Assembly: GCF_001556515.1 (NCBI RefSeq)
Contig: NZ_LSJA01000073.1
Location: 1-64,000 of the forward strand
Direction of reading: 5' to 3'
Origin: Caulobacter sp. CCH9-E1
GTDB lineage: Bacteria > Pseudomonadota > Alphaproteobacteria > Caulobacterales > Caulobacteraceae
DNA length: 64,000 bases
In this document: in pieces, positions 8,631 through 16,365 of the stretch
Position numbering within the stretch: position 1 is the first letter of the stretch
How the letters are laid out: each line of letters opens with the position of its first letter
The notes under the pieces: model-generated
The model's input: only the letters and a program-made list of their open reading frames with translations
Database searches by the model: none
What the model was told of the DNA's origin: nothing
Translations under genes and position numbers: made by a program

Positions 8631-9386
8631 TCAGGCGACCACCACCTCGGCGTGGGAGAAGGCGTCCTGGAACGCCGGCGTCAAGGGCGCGTCGGTGACG
8701 AGGATGTCCACGTCCTTGAGGGCGGCGGTGTGGACCAGACCGATCCGGCCGAACTTGCCCTGGTCGACGGCCAGCAGCACGCGGCTGGCCGTGGAATAGG
8801 CGATGCGGCTCATGATCGCCTCGCTGGGCGAATGGTCCATCAGGCCATGCTCGAGGCTGACGGCGCCGACGGTCAGGATCGACAGACTGGGCCGGAAGCC
8901 GGCCAGGAAGTCCTGGGCGTGACGGTCCGAGAAGGCCTGATAGGCCGTGTTCAGCTCGCCGCCAGCCAGGAACAGGGTATGCCCTCTGTCCTTGCGAACC
9001 GCCTGGGCCACGGCCAGCGAATTGGTGATGATCTTCAGCTGGCGGTGCTCGCCCAGCGCCTTGGCCACGAAGCAGGAGGTCGAGCCGCTGTCGAGGAACA
9101 GGGTGTCGCCGTCGGCGATGAACTTGACCACCGCCTCGGCGATGCGGGTCTTGCCCGCCACGTTCTTCTGCATGCGCAGGTCGAACGGGCCCTCGATCTC
9201 CTGCGGCGGCAGTCGGACCGCGCCGTGCAGCCGCACGATCGACCCGGCCTCCTCCATCACCCGCAGCTCGCGCCGGATCGTCTCCTCCGAGACCGACAGC
9301 GCCTTGGCGATATCGGCGATGGCGCGCGTCTGGTTGGGCGCCAGGAGGTTCAGGATGTCGCGCTGACGATCGTGGCGTTTGAGCAT
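8631..9386 (-). CDS. DeoR/GlpR-family transcriptional regulator
   Basis: This 251-residue protein has an N-terminal winged HTH (RQRDILNLL, then LSVSEETIRRELRVMEEAG, about residues 7-55) with the HGAVRLP turn that ends DeoR HTH domains. The C-terminal DeoR sensor domain shows LFLDSGSTS (sugar-phosphate binding loop), IITNSLAVA, LAGGELN and LLAVDQGKFG. Such proteins repress carbohydrate genes until a phosphorylated sugar binds. No sugar genes adjoin it; the flanking genes are both TBDRs on the same strand, and the downstream one (5757-8327) is a plausible target. Confidence 0.9.
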   Translation of the reverse strand: MLKRHDRQRDILNLLAPNQTRAIADIAKALSVSEETIRRELRVMEEAGSIVRLHGAVRLPPQEIEGPFDLRMQKNVAGKTRIAEAVVKFIADGDTLFLDSGSTSCFVAKALGEHRQLKIITNSLAVAQAVRKDRGHTLFLAGGELNTAYQAFSDRHAQDFLAGFRPSLSILTVGAVSLEHGLMDHSPSEAIMSRIAYSTASRVLLAVDQGKFGRIGLVHTAALKDVDILVTDAPLTPAFQDAFSHAEVVVA

Positions 9387-9468
9387 TCTTTGTCCGTGTC
9401 CGTCGGCGGCGACTCGCCGACCAAGTTTCCGGAATACTATCGCTTGCGTTCCGGGGCATGAAGAGCGC

Positions 9469-9502
9469 CCCCGGCCGGCGGGGATGGGAGGACCGGCCGG
9501 GG
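9469..9502 (-). terminator. hairpin after TBDR gene
   Basis: A 10-base inverted repeat (CCCCGGCCGG and its complement) encloses a 14-base loop just past the stop of the TBDR gene that ends at 9515. No strong U-run follows, so it is a modest terminator candidate separating this gene from the downstream DeoR gene. Confidence 0.45.
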
Positions 9503-9514
9503 ACGAAGCGGTCG

Positions 9515-12500
9515 CTAGAAGGCGACGCGCAGCTGGATCCGCGCGTAGCGCGGAGTCTGGTGCTCGACGGGCTTACGGTAGTTGGTGTCCGCCACCCCGC
9601 TGCCGCCGACGTCGCCGAACTCGTGATAGGCGGTCACCGCGTGCGAATTGAACAGGTTGAAGACGTCCAGTCGCAGCGAGGCGTCGAACCGGTCGCCTGG
9701 CGTCGGGATGGTCACCACCGCCGAAGCGTTAAACTGGGTCACCCAGTCGCCCTCGAAGGCCGATCCGCGGTCGACGACCTTGCCCTGGCAGTAGAAGCCA
9801 TAGCCCTGATAGCCGTAGGCGGTCGGGTCGACGTCCTTGGGCACGATGCCGATGCAGCTGTACTTGCGCGGCGACTGCACCAGGCCGTTGCCGCCCAAGG
9901 TCAGCCAGTCGTTGACCTGATAGCTGCCATAGGCCTTGAAGGTGTGGCGGCGGTGATTGGGCAGATAGCCGTCGGCGCCGTTCAGGAAACCCGGCGAGTC
10001 GAAGTCGGCCGTGGTGTTGATCGCCAGCTGACCATTCTCGGACCTCACGCCGCCCTCGTAGTTCCCCTTCAGGCTGGCCCAGGTGTACGAGCCCGACACC
10101 GACCACTTGCCGTCGAAGGCGCGGTCGAAGGTGGCCGTCAGGGCGTTGTAGTCGCGCTTGGGCTTGGGATAGGTCAGGTCCGCGGCCGACAAGGTGACGA
10201 CCGGCTTGGAGCCGTCCGGCAGGCTGTTGAGGCGGATCTTCACGTCCTCGCCGGGATTGACGATCACCCACTGGCGCCCGCCGCCGAAGCTGGACTGGCA
10301 CTGGGCGGCGGTGAAGCCGGCCTTCACGCAATAGGCGCGCGCCCCGGTGTCGATCGCCACGTCCTCGACGATGCTGTTCAGCTCGCGGTGGGTGAAATAG
10401 GCGCCGACCTTGATCAGGTCGCCGAAGCGCCGCTCGTAGCCTACCACGAACTCGTCGGCCGATTGCGGCTTTAGGTTATGGGCGATCGACTCGGCGGTGT
10501 CGGCCACCAGCCCGGAGGCCGACACCAGGCAGTTCGAGACCTTGGTGTCCGGACAGGTCGTGACCCCGTTGGCGGTGGTGATCGCCGCGCCAATGACCGG
10601 ATCGCCGTTGGCGCCGACCCCGTCCAGGCGGTTGTAGCGGGTGTAGGTGACCAGCGAGCCGGCGAACTTCAACGACAGGTCGCTGGGCAGCGGCAGGTAA
10701 TAGCGGCCGAAGAAGCCGTAGAGCTTGGACTTGCCGTCGCCGAAGGGGTCGCCCGAGACCGACAGGCGCGGCGCCCACTGATTACCCGGATCGTAGAAGG
10801 TCGAGCCGTCGGCGTTGCGGTTGTCGAAGCGGTCGTTGCGCACGCCGGCCTCGACCTGCAGACGATCGCCGAACAGCGACCACTGGTCCTGCGCGTAGAA
10901 GGCCTGGTTGACGGTGCTGAAGCTGCCGCTGTTTCGGTAAACGCGGGTGGTCACGTACTCGACGCCGGCCGGCAGGTTGCTTTGGTCCGACCCTGTCGAG
11001 CGATACAGCTTGAAGGCGCCGCGGCCGATCGTCTCGAAGAACTGGATCGCGGTGTTCTCCTCGTGATCGTACCCGATCCTCAGGTGGTGGGCGCCGAGCA
11101 GGTCGAAGTTGAAGTCGGCGTCGGCGCGGTAGAAGGTCCGCTTGTCGTCATTGAACGACTGGGCGTCGGTGACCTTGTTCAGGCCGATGTTCACGCCGGC
11201 GGTATTGCTCCGGTAGTCGACGACCTGCTCGTGGGTGGTGTCCAGCGGCAGCTGGCCGTCGCGGAACTTGTTGACGCCATAGGCGGCCGACAGGGTGAAC
11301 CAGGGCGTGAAGACGCCGGTGTAGCGGCCGATATAGTTCTCGCCGCCGGAGCGCTGGTTGGTCCCGCCCGTCTCCGCCCCGACCGTCTTGGTCGCCGGAT
11401 CATAGTTCAGGCTGCGGTTCCGGACGTCCTTGGTGGTGTCGAAATAGGTGAACTCCAAGTGCTGCCTGGAGGTCAGCCAGCCGTCCAGCTTGCCGCCCCA
11501 GAAGGGCGCATCGTCGGTGACGCGAGTGGCGTTGGCGCCGGTGGCTTGGGGCGTGAAGGTCTTCAGCTTGCGCTGGTTGTAGAGGCCGTAGAAGAACAGG
11601 CGATCCTTGAGGATCGGCCCGCCCAGCTCGGCCACCCACTCCTCGCGCTCGGCCGTGGCGTCCTCATAGTTGTTGCGGAACGTGTTGGGCGCGCTGTCGC
11701 GCAGGTCGCCCGGCTCCCAGGTCGCGGTGATCCCGCCGTGGAACGTGTTCGTGCCCGACTTGGTGATGGCGTTGACGAAGCCCCCGGTCGAGCGGCCGAA
11801 CTCGGCCGGATAGCCGCCGGTCTTCACTTCCACCGACTTGTAGAAGTCGAACGGCACCTCCACGGGCAGCAGACCCATGCGGAAGTTGGTGATGTTCAGA
11901 CCGTTCACGAAGAAGGCGTTCTCGATGAAGCTGGCGCCCGAGATCGAGATCTGGTTGGCGAACGTCCCATTGGCCGAGGACGACCCCTGCACGACGCCCG
12001 GCGACATCAGAGCGATGTCCCGAAGCGAGCGGCCGACCGGCACGCGCTCGGCCAGTTCGCCGATGTCGATGGCCGCGCCGGTGGTGGTGATCTCGAAGTC
12101 CGGCGTGCGCATGCGGCCGGCCTTGACGACCACCGCCTCGACGGAACCGACCGGGGCCAGGGTGAACAGGTTCGAGGCGCCCGAGCGGGTGATCAGCACG
12201 CCGGCCTCTGCATAGGCGTCGTAGCCGTCGGCGGTCACCGATACGGCGTAGGCGCCCGGCGCCAGTTGCGACACGACATAGGCGCCGCTGGCGTTGGTGA
12301 CGGCCGAGCGCTTGACGCCCAGCGCTTCCGAGGTGAGCTGCACCACGGCCCCGGCGATCGGCTTGCCGTCGGCCGACTGCACGCGGCCCGAGGCCTGGAC
12401 GTTGGTGTAGTCCTCGGCGAAGGCCGGCGCCGCCGTCAGCGCGACCGCCGGAATGCTCACGCTGACCAAGGCCAGCGCCCGCAGCGCCAGGACGCCGCCC

Positions 12501-12532
12501 AGGCGTCGCCCGGCTCGAGTTTGATGCCTCAC
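9515..12532 (-). CDS. TonB-dependent receptor with N-terminal carboxypeptidase-regulatory domain
   Basis: The start is placed at the GTG at 12532, which follows a GGGAGAG ribosome site and leads directly into a long signal peptide ending in APAFAED. Longer in-frame starts would run into the divergent promoter. The mature 1005-residue product begins with a carboxypeptidase-D-like regulatory fold (VQASGRVQSADGKPIAGAVV, GAYVVSQLAPGAYAV). A plug follows (IALMSPGVVQGSSSANG, ISISGASFIENAFFVNGLNI, VEVKTGGYPAEFGRSTGGFVN in parts), then a large barrel ending in RIQLRVAF. This OAR-like type imports bulky substrates. It is divergent from the exported phosphoesterase at 12810, sharing a 277-base promoter region, so the two are probably used together. 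The ligand is unknown. Confidence 0.88.
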   Translation of the reverse strand: MRHQTRAGRRLGGVLALRALALVSVSIPAVALTAAPAFAEDYTNVQASGRVQSADGKPIAGAVVQLTSEALGVKRSAVTNASGAYVVSQLAPGAYAVSVTADGYDAYAEAGVLITRSGASNLFTLAPVGSVEAVVVKAGRMRTPDFEITTTGAAIDIGELAERVPVGRSLRDIALMSPGVVQGSSSANGTFANQISISGASFIENAFFVNGLNITNFRMGLLPVEVPFDFYKSVEVKTGGYPAEFGRSTGGFVNAITKSGTNTFHGGITATWEPGDLRDSAPNTFRNNYEDATAEREEWVAELGGPILKDRLFFYGLYNQRKLKTFTPQATGANATRVTDDAPFWGGKLDGWLTSRQHLEFTYFDTTKDVRNRSLNYDPATKTVGAETGGTNQRSGGENYIGRYTGVFTPWFTLSAAYGVNKFRDGQLPLDTTHEQVVDYRSNTAGVNIGLNKVTDAQSFNDDKRTFYRADADFNFDLLGAHHLRIGYDHEENTAIQFFETIGRGAFKLYRSTGSDQSNLPAGVEYVTTRVYRNSGSFSTVNQAFYAQDQWSLFGDRLQVEAGVRNDRFDNRNADGSTFYDPGNQWAPRLSVSGDPFGDGKSKLYGFFGRYYLPLPSDLSLKFAGSLVTYTRYNRLDGVGANGDPVIGAAITTANGVTTCPDTKVSNCLVSASGLVADTAESIAHNLKPQSADEFVVGYERRFGDLIKVGAYFTHRELNSIVEDVAIDTGARAYCVKAGFTAAQCQSSFGGGRQWVIVNPGEDVKIRLNSLPDGSKPVVTLSAADLTYPKPKRDYNALTATFDRAFDGKWSVSGSYTWASLKGNYEGGVRSENGQLAINTTADFDSPGFLNGADGYLPNHRRHTFKAYGSYQVNDWLTLGGNGLVQSPRKYSCIGIVPKDVDPTAYGYQGYGFYCQGKVVDRGSAFEGDWVTQFNASAVVTIPTPGDRFDASLRLDVFNLFNSHAVTAYHEFGDVGGSGVADTNYRKPVEHQTPRYARIQLRVAF

Positions 12533-12809
12533 GACCGACTCTCCCAAAGAGAAATTTGTGCCCGACGAGCGTCGCGAACCGTCCCTCACGGCCGCCGCCC
12601 CCTCGCCGCGGTCTTCCTTAGGCGCGTTTTGTGGATGTGATGTGACATTTGTTGATTTCATGTTCATGTCACGAGAGATTAGCTTGCACTTCGGGAGGGT
12701 TTTGACCAGAAATCCCGCGAAACCCACACAGAAGTCCAATTCACGGGCTTCATCAGGGTGTGTCAGACGTCCGCCAAAGAGGGGGCCGTCTTCAGCCGAG
12801 GGATCCGAG
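12533..12809. promoter_or_regulatory. divergent promoter region, TBDR / metallophosphoesterase
   Basis: The 277 bases between the two GTG starts hold an AT-richer core around 12640-12690 (TGTGATGTGACATTTG and TGATTTCATGTTCATGTCA) that stands out from its surroundings. TGACAT/ATGTCA-like half sites recur within it. It is the likely shared promoter and operator. No PHO-box-like pair of 11-base direct repeats was convincingly found. Confidence 0.4.
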
Positions 12810-14798
12810 GTGACCAAGACTTCCCTGCTGATCGCCCTGTCGTGGGCGACAATCGTCTGCGGCGGCGCCGGCGGCGCCCTGGCCGCGCCGACCGATCCGT
12901 ACTTCGCAAACATCGACGTGCGCCGGGAGGCGCGCGCGGACGAGACGTCCATCGCCGGCGTGGTGTTCGACGACGCCAACCACAACGGTCGTCTGGATTC
13001 AGGCGAGCATGGCGTGGCGGGCGTGAAGGTATCCAATAGCCGCGAGGTGGTGCTGACCGACAAGGCCGGCCGCTACATCCTCCCGGCCCGTCCGGACATG
13101 GCGGTGTTCGTGATCCAGCCCAGCGGCTGGCGCGTGCCGACCGACGACCGTTGGGTCCCGCGCTTCGCCTACCAGCACAAGCCGGCCGGCTCGCCCAAGG
13201 CGCTGCGGTACGGCGGCCTGCCGCCGACCGGTCCCCTGCCCTCGGCCATCAACTTTCCGATCATTCCCACGCGCGTTCCCACAAAAACCGGTCAGAGCTT
13301 CAACTGCGCGGTGCTGGGCGACGTGCAGCCCGGGTCGAACATCGAGGTCGGCTACGTCCGCGACTCCCTGGTGCGCGAGATGCTCAACGCGCCGCGGAAG
13401 CCGGACTGTCTGCTAGCCCTGGGCGACATCGTCAGCGACGACCTGCATTTGATCCCGCGCACGGCCGAGGTGATGGGCGCGATCGGCGTCCCGCAGTGGT
13501 GGGTGCAGGGCAATCACGACTACGACCACGACGCCGACCACGACATCGACAGTTCCGACACCTGGCGGCGGCTATACGGCCCCAATAACTACGCCTTCGA
13601 GATCGGCCAGGCGGTGTTCATCGTCCTGGACAACGTCTCGTTCCCCTGCGGCGAGGACCCGCGCGAGGCCCGCGAGCGACCGTTCTGCAAGCAGTACTGG
13701 AAAACCTACAACGGCCGCCTGCTGCCCGATCAGATGACCTTCATCGCGAACGTGCTGAAGGCGACCGATCCCAGCAAGCTGGTGGTGTTCGCCGCCCACA
13801 TCCCGTTCGTGGGCTTCGACAACGCCGAGTCCCAGCCGCACCAGACCGATAATCTGGGCGAGCTCTACGCCCTGGTGAAGGGGCGCCCGGCGCTCTCGCT
13901 GACCGGCCACAGCCACACGCTGGAGAACATGGCTCCGGGCGATTCAATGGGAGGCTGGAAGGAGACGGTCGGGGTCTCGACGATTCCGTTCCGCCATCTG
14001 GTGGCCGGCGCCGTGGCCGGCGACTGGTGGGGCGGCGACTACGACATCGATGGTGCGCCGATGAGCATCCAGGGCGACGGCTCGCCGCGCGGCTATGTCG
14101 ATTTCGCCGTGAAGGGGACCGACTACACGCTCGACTACCGCGCCAGCGGCCTTCCGCGCGATCGGGCCATGTGGCTATCAGTCAACACGCCGCGCTTCCG
14201 CGCCTGGGCCGAGACGATCTTCGCTTGGCGCGACACCTCGGAAGACAGGCGCGACGCCGTCCCGCCGCTCAGCGTCCAGGACCTGCCGGACGTGAAGCTG
14301 CTGACGCCTTCGGACCTTCAGGCGGGGAGCTGGCTGACCGCCGACGTTTGGATGGGCGACTCGACGACCAGGGTCATGGTCGCCATCGACGGCGGCGCGG
14401 CGGCGCCCATGACCCGCACCCAGGAGTTACGCGGCGAAGGCGTCCGGTCGGGCTCGGCCTATTCCGATCCCTTCGCCCTGCAGCGGCAACTGACCATGGC
14501 CCGCACGGCGATCCAGAGCCGCTCCGGCGATCCGGAGGCGCAAGGCTATGTCCAGGGTCGCCAGAAGCGCCTGCCGCCCATGCCGCCTCAGCCGCGCGGC
14601 TCCCGCGCCGACCACTCACCACACATCTGGCGCTACGACCTGCCCCAGGGTCTGGCTGAAGGGACGCACACGGCGGTCGTCACCGTCACCCGCGACCAGG
14701 GCGAGGCCTCGCGCGATACGCTTGTCTTCGAGGTCCGCGCAACCCGCCCGAAGCCGACCTTCGATTTCGAGTATTGGGACAGGTTCAAGAACCAGTAG
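12810..14798 (+). CDS. exported calcineurin-like metallophosphoesterase
   Basis: The GTG at 12810 has GAGGGA six bases upstream and is followed by a signal peptide (TKTSLLIALSWATIV...GGALAAP). The 662-residue protein has an N-terminal SdrD/MetallophosN fold (SIAGVVFDDANHNGRLDSGE, GVAGVKVSN, DKAGRYILPA). The metallophosphoesterase core holds all the metal motifs: GDVQ, GDIVSDD, GNHDYDHD, the His in FAAHIPF, and GHSH. A C-terminal MetallophosC-like domain follows (from about residue 430). It should hydrolyse a phosphate ester or pyrophosphate in the periplasm. The divergent TBDR and the next exported hydrolase suggest that it processes a phosphorylated nutrient. The exact substrate is unknown. 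Confidence 0.88.
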   Translation: MTKTSLLIALSWATIVCGGAGGALAAPTDPYFANIDVRREARADETSIAGVVFDDANHNGRLDSGEHGVAGVKVSNSREVVLTDKAGRYILPARPDMAVFVIQPSGWRVPTDDRWVPRFAYQHKPAGSPKALRYGGLPPTGPLPSAINFPIIPTRVPTKTGQSFNCAVLGDVQPGSNIEVGYVRDSLVREMLNAPRKPDCLLALGDIVSDDLHLIPRTAEVMGAIGVPQWWVQGNHDYDHDADHDIDSSDTWRRLYGPNNYAFEIGQAVFIVLDNVSFPCGEDPREARERPFCKQYWKTYNGRLLPDQMTFIANVLKATDPSKLVVFAAHIPFVGFDNAESQPHQTDNLGELYALVKGRPALSLTGHSHTLENMAPGDSMGGWKETVGVSTIPFRHLVAGAVAGDWWGGDYDIDGAPMSIQGDGSPRGYVDFAVKGTDYTLDYRASGLPRDRAMWLSVNTPRFRAWAETIFAWRDTSEDRRDAVPPLSVQDLPDVKLLTPSDLQAGSWLTADVWMGDSTTRVMVAIDGGAAAPMTRTQELRGEGVRSGSAYSDPFALQRQLTMARTAIQSRSGDPEAQGYVQGRQKRLPPMPPQPRGSRADHSPHIWRYDLPQGLAEGTHTAVVTVTRDQGEASRDTLVFEVRATRPKPTFDFEYWDRFKNQ

Positions 14799-14819
14799 GC
14801 GTGTTTGGCCGCCATTGGA

Positions 14820-16292
14820 CTAGGGCGCGCGAGCGCCCGCGGTCGTCAGATAGATCGGGTTGCCGATCATCAACAGGCGGCCGGCCCGGTCCCGGACGTT
14901 GACCCGCACCCAGCTATCTTGCGCCCCCATCCGGACCTCGAACGCGCCCGTCGGCGAGATTCTCGGGACGATCCTGGCGCCATCCTGGATCACCTCCAGC
15001 CCAGCCGGATCGGCGCCGGCGATCACGGCGGTGAAGGCGATGGTCTCGCCGGGTCTGGCCGCCAGCGTCCCGCCCATGACCGCGCCGCGGCCGCCGACGG
15101 TGGCGGAGAGATCCAGCATCCGATCGCCTGTACCGTCGAGATCGATGAACACCCTGCCCGCCCGCAGGCCCGCGAAAAGCGCCTCGCTGGACAGTCCCTC
15201 GGCGTGGATCACCGTGGCCGGACGCCCGACGGCCGAGGGCTTGTCATGGGGGATGCCGGCGTCGTGGTTGTCGCTGCCGCCGATGGCGGTGATCCGGCGC
15301 CCCGCGTTGAGCTGGGCTTCCCAGAAGGGAACGCCCGACAGGACGCCCTCGAACCCTCCCAGCGCCTTTTCGTTTCCGCCATTGGCGACCTCGATCGCCT
15401 GTACGGCGTCGAAGTCGGTGTCCTTGGCGGTCCAGCCGCAACCCATGCACTGCTCCCCCGACGGCGCGGCCGGGTGGTTGATCGAGAAAATCCCGCCAGC
15501 GGCCGTCACGGCCCGTTGCAGGTCGCGGATGGTCGGGACGCTCTTCGAGCCCAGACGGAAGTCGATGAAGGCGGTCGGTCCGAAGACGTTGGCGTGGCCC
15601 TGGAACGTCGTGACCTCGCGCCCGGTCATCAGCAACAGGTTGGGGAACGAGGGCTGCAGCTCGGCCAGAGCCTCGGCCTGGCTCGTGGTGTTATGATCAG
15701 TCACGGCGATGAAATCGAGCCCTGCGGCCTGGGCCGCCAGCACCGTGCGATAGACCGGACAAGCGGCGCGCGGGGCGTCCCCGGTTACGCAGCTCCCATC
15801 GCTATGGGCGGTGTGCATATGCAGGTCGCCGCGATACCACCCGGGCGTCGTCGCCTTTGCGAGCGTGACGGGCGGGGACGCGGGGGCGCGCTGGAACCAG
15901 ACCTTCGCCTCGTAAGTCGCCTTGGACCCCGGCCGGGCGTTGGGCACGCCCAGCAGCAGGGTCCATTCGCCGGATGGCAGCGGCCCCGGGAGGTAGCTGG
16001 CCGTCGCGGCCTCGGTCGAGACGAAGAAGGTCTTCTTGTTGCCGCCGCTCCAACCCCGGAACCGGTCGGGGTCCAGCAGGCCCAGATCGACCACCGTCCG
16101 GTTCTCGCGGCCCGTATAGTCGAAGGCGATCTCAAGGCGGGTGACCCCGGGCGGCACGTCGAAGGTCACGGGCTTATAGGTCTGGTGATCCGCGCCCGTG
16201 ATCTCGCCGGTCAGGACGAGATCCGGCTCTAAGATCTGGGCGTGGGCAGGCCAGGCGATCAGCAGGGCGATGAGGGCGAGCCAGCGGCGCAT
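14820..16292 (-). CDS. exported PHP-domain metallohydrolase (CehA/McbA family)
   Basis: The ATG at 16292 has GGAAA six bases upstream and starts a clear signal peptide (MRRWLALIALLIAWPAHAQ). The 490-residue product has an N-terminal beta-sandwich (about 20-155), then a PHP metal site: LHMHTAHSDG, AVTDHN, SINHP and GGSDNHDAG. Residues from about 390 form a further small beta domain. CehA/McbA-type proteins include carbaryl hydrolases and other esterases or phosphoesterases. The gene lies 73 bases downstream of the STN-type TBDR on the same strand, and is convergent with the phosphoesterase, so it probably acts on what that receptor brings in. The substrate is unproved. Confidence 0.85.
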   Translation of the reverse strand: MRRWLALIALLIAWPAHAQILEPDLVLTGEITGADHQTYKPVTFDVPPGVTRLEIAFDYTGRENRTVVDLGLLDPDRFRGWSGGNKKTFFVSTEAATASYLPGPLPSGEWTLLLGVPNARPGSKATYEAKVWFQRAPASPPVTLAKATTPGWYRGDLHMHTAHSDGSCVTGDAPRAACPVYRTVLAAQAAGLDFIAVTDHNTTSQAEALAELQPSFPNLLLMTGREVTTFQGHANVFGPTAFIDFRLGSKSVPTIRDLQRAVTAAGGIFSINHPAAPSGEQCMGCGWTAKDTDFDAVQAIEVANGGNEKALGGFEGVLSGVPFWEAQLNAGRRITAIGGSDNHDAGIPHDKPSAVGRPATVIHAEGLSSEALFAGLRAGRVFIDLDGTGDRMLDLSATVGGRGAVMGGTLAARPGETIAFTAVIAGADPAGLEVIQDGARIVPRISPTGAFEVRMGAQDSWVRVNVRDRAGRLLMIGNPIYLTTAGARAP

Positions 16293-16365
16293 GGACGGTT
16301 TCCAAAAAGAAGGGCGGCCGAGGTTGCGGCCGCCCAAGGTCAGGGGAAGAAGGTCAGGCGGCGCC

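Noticed and set aside
10478..12640. A 720-codon open frame on the + strand
   Set aside because: It is antisense to a well-supported TBDR gene, has no recognisable domains, and its composition (Gly/Arg/Val/Asp repeats) is the usual shadow of high-GC third positions.
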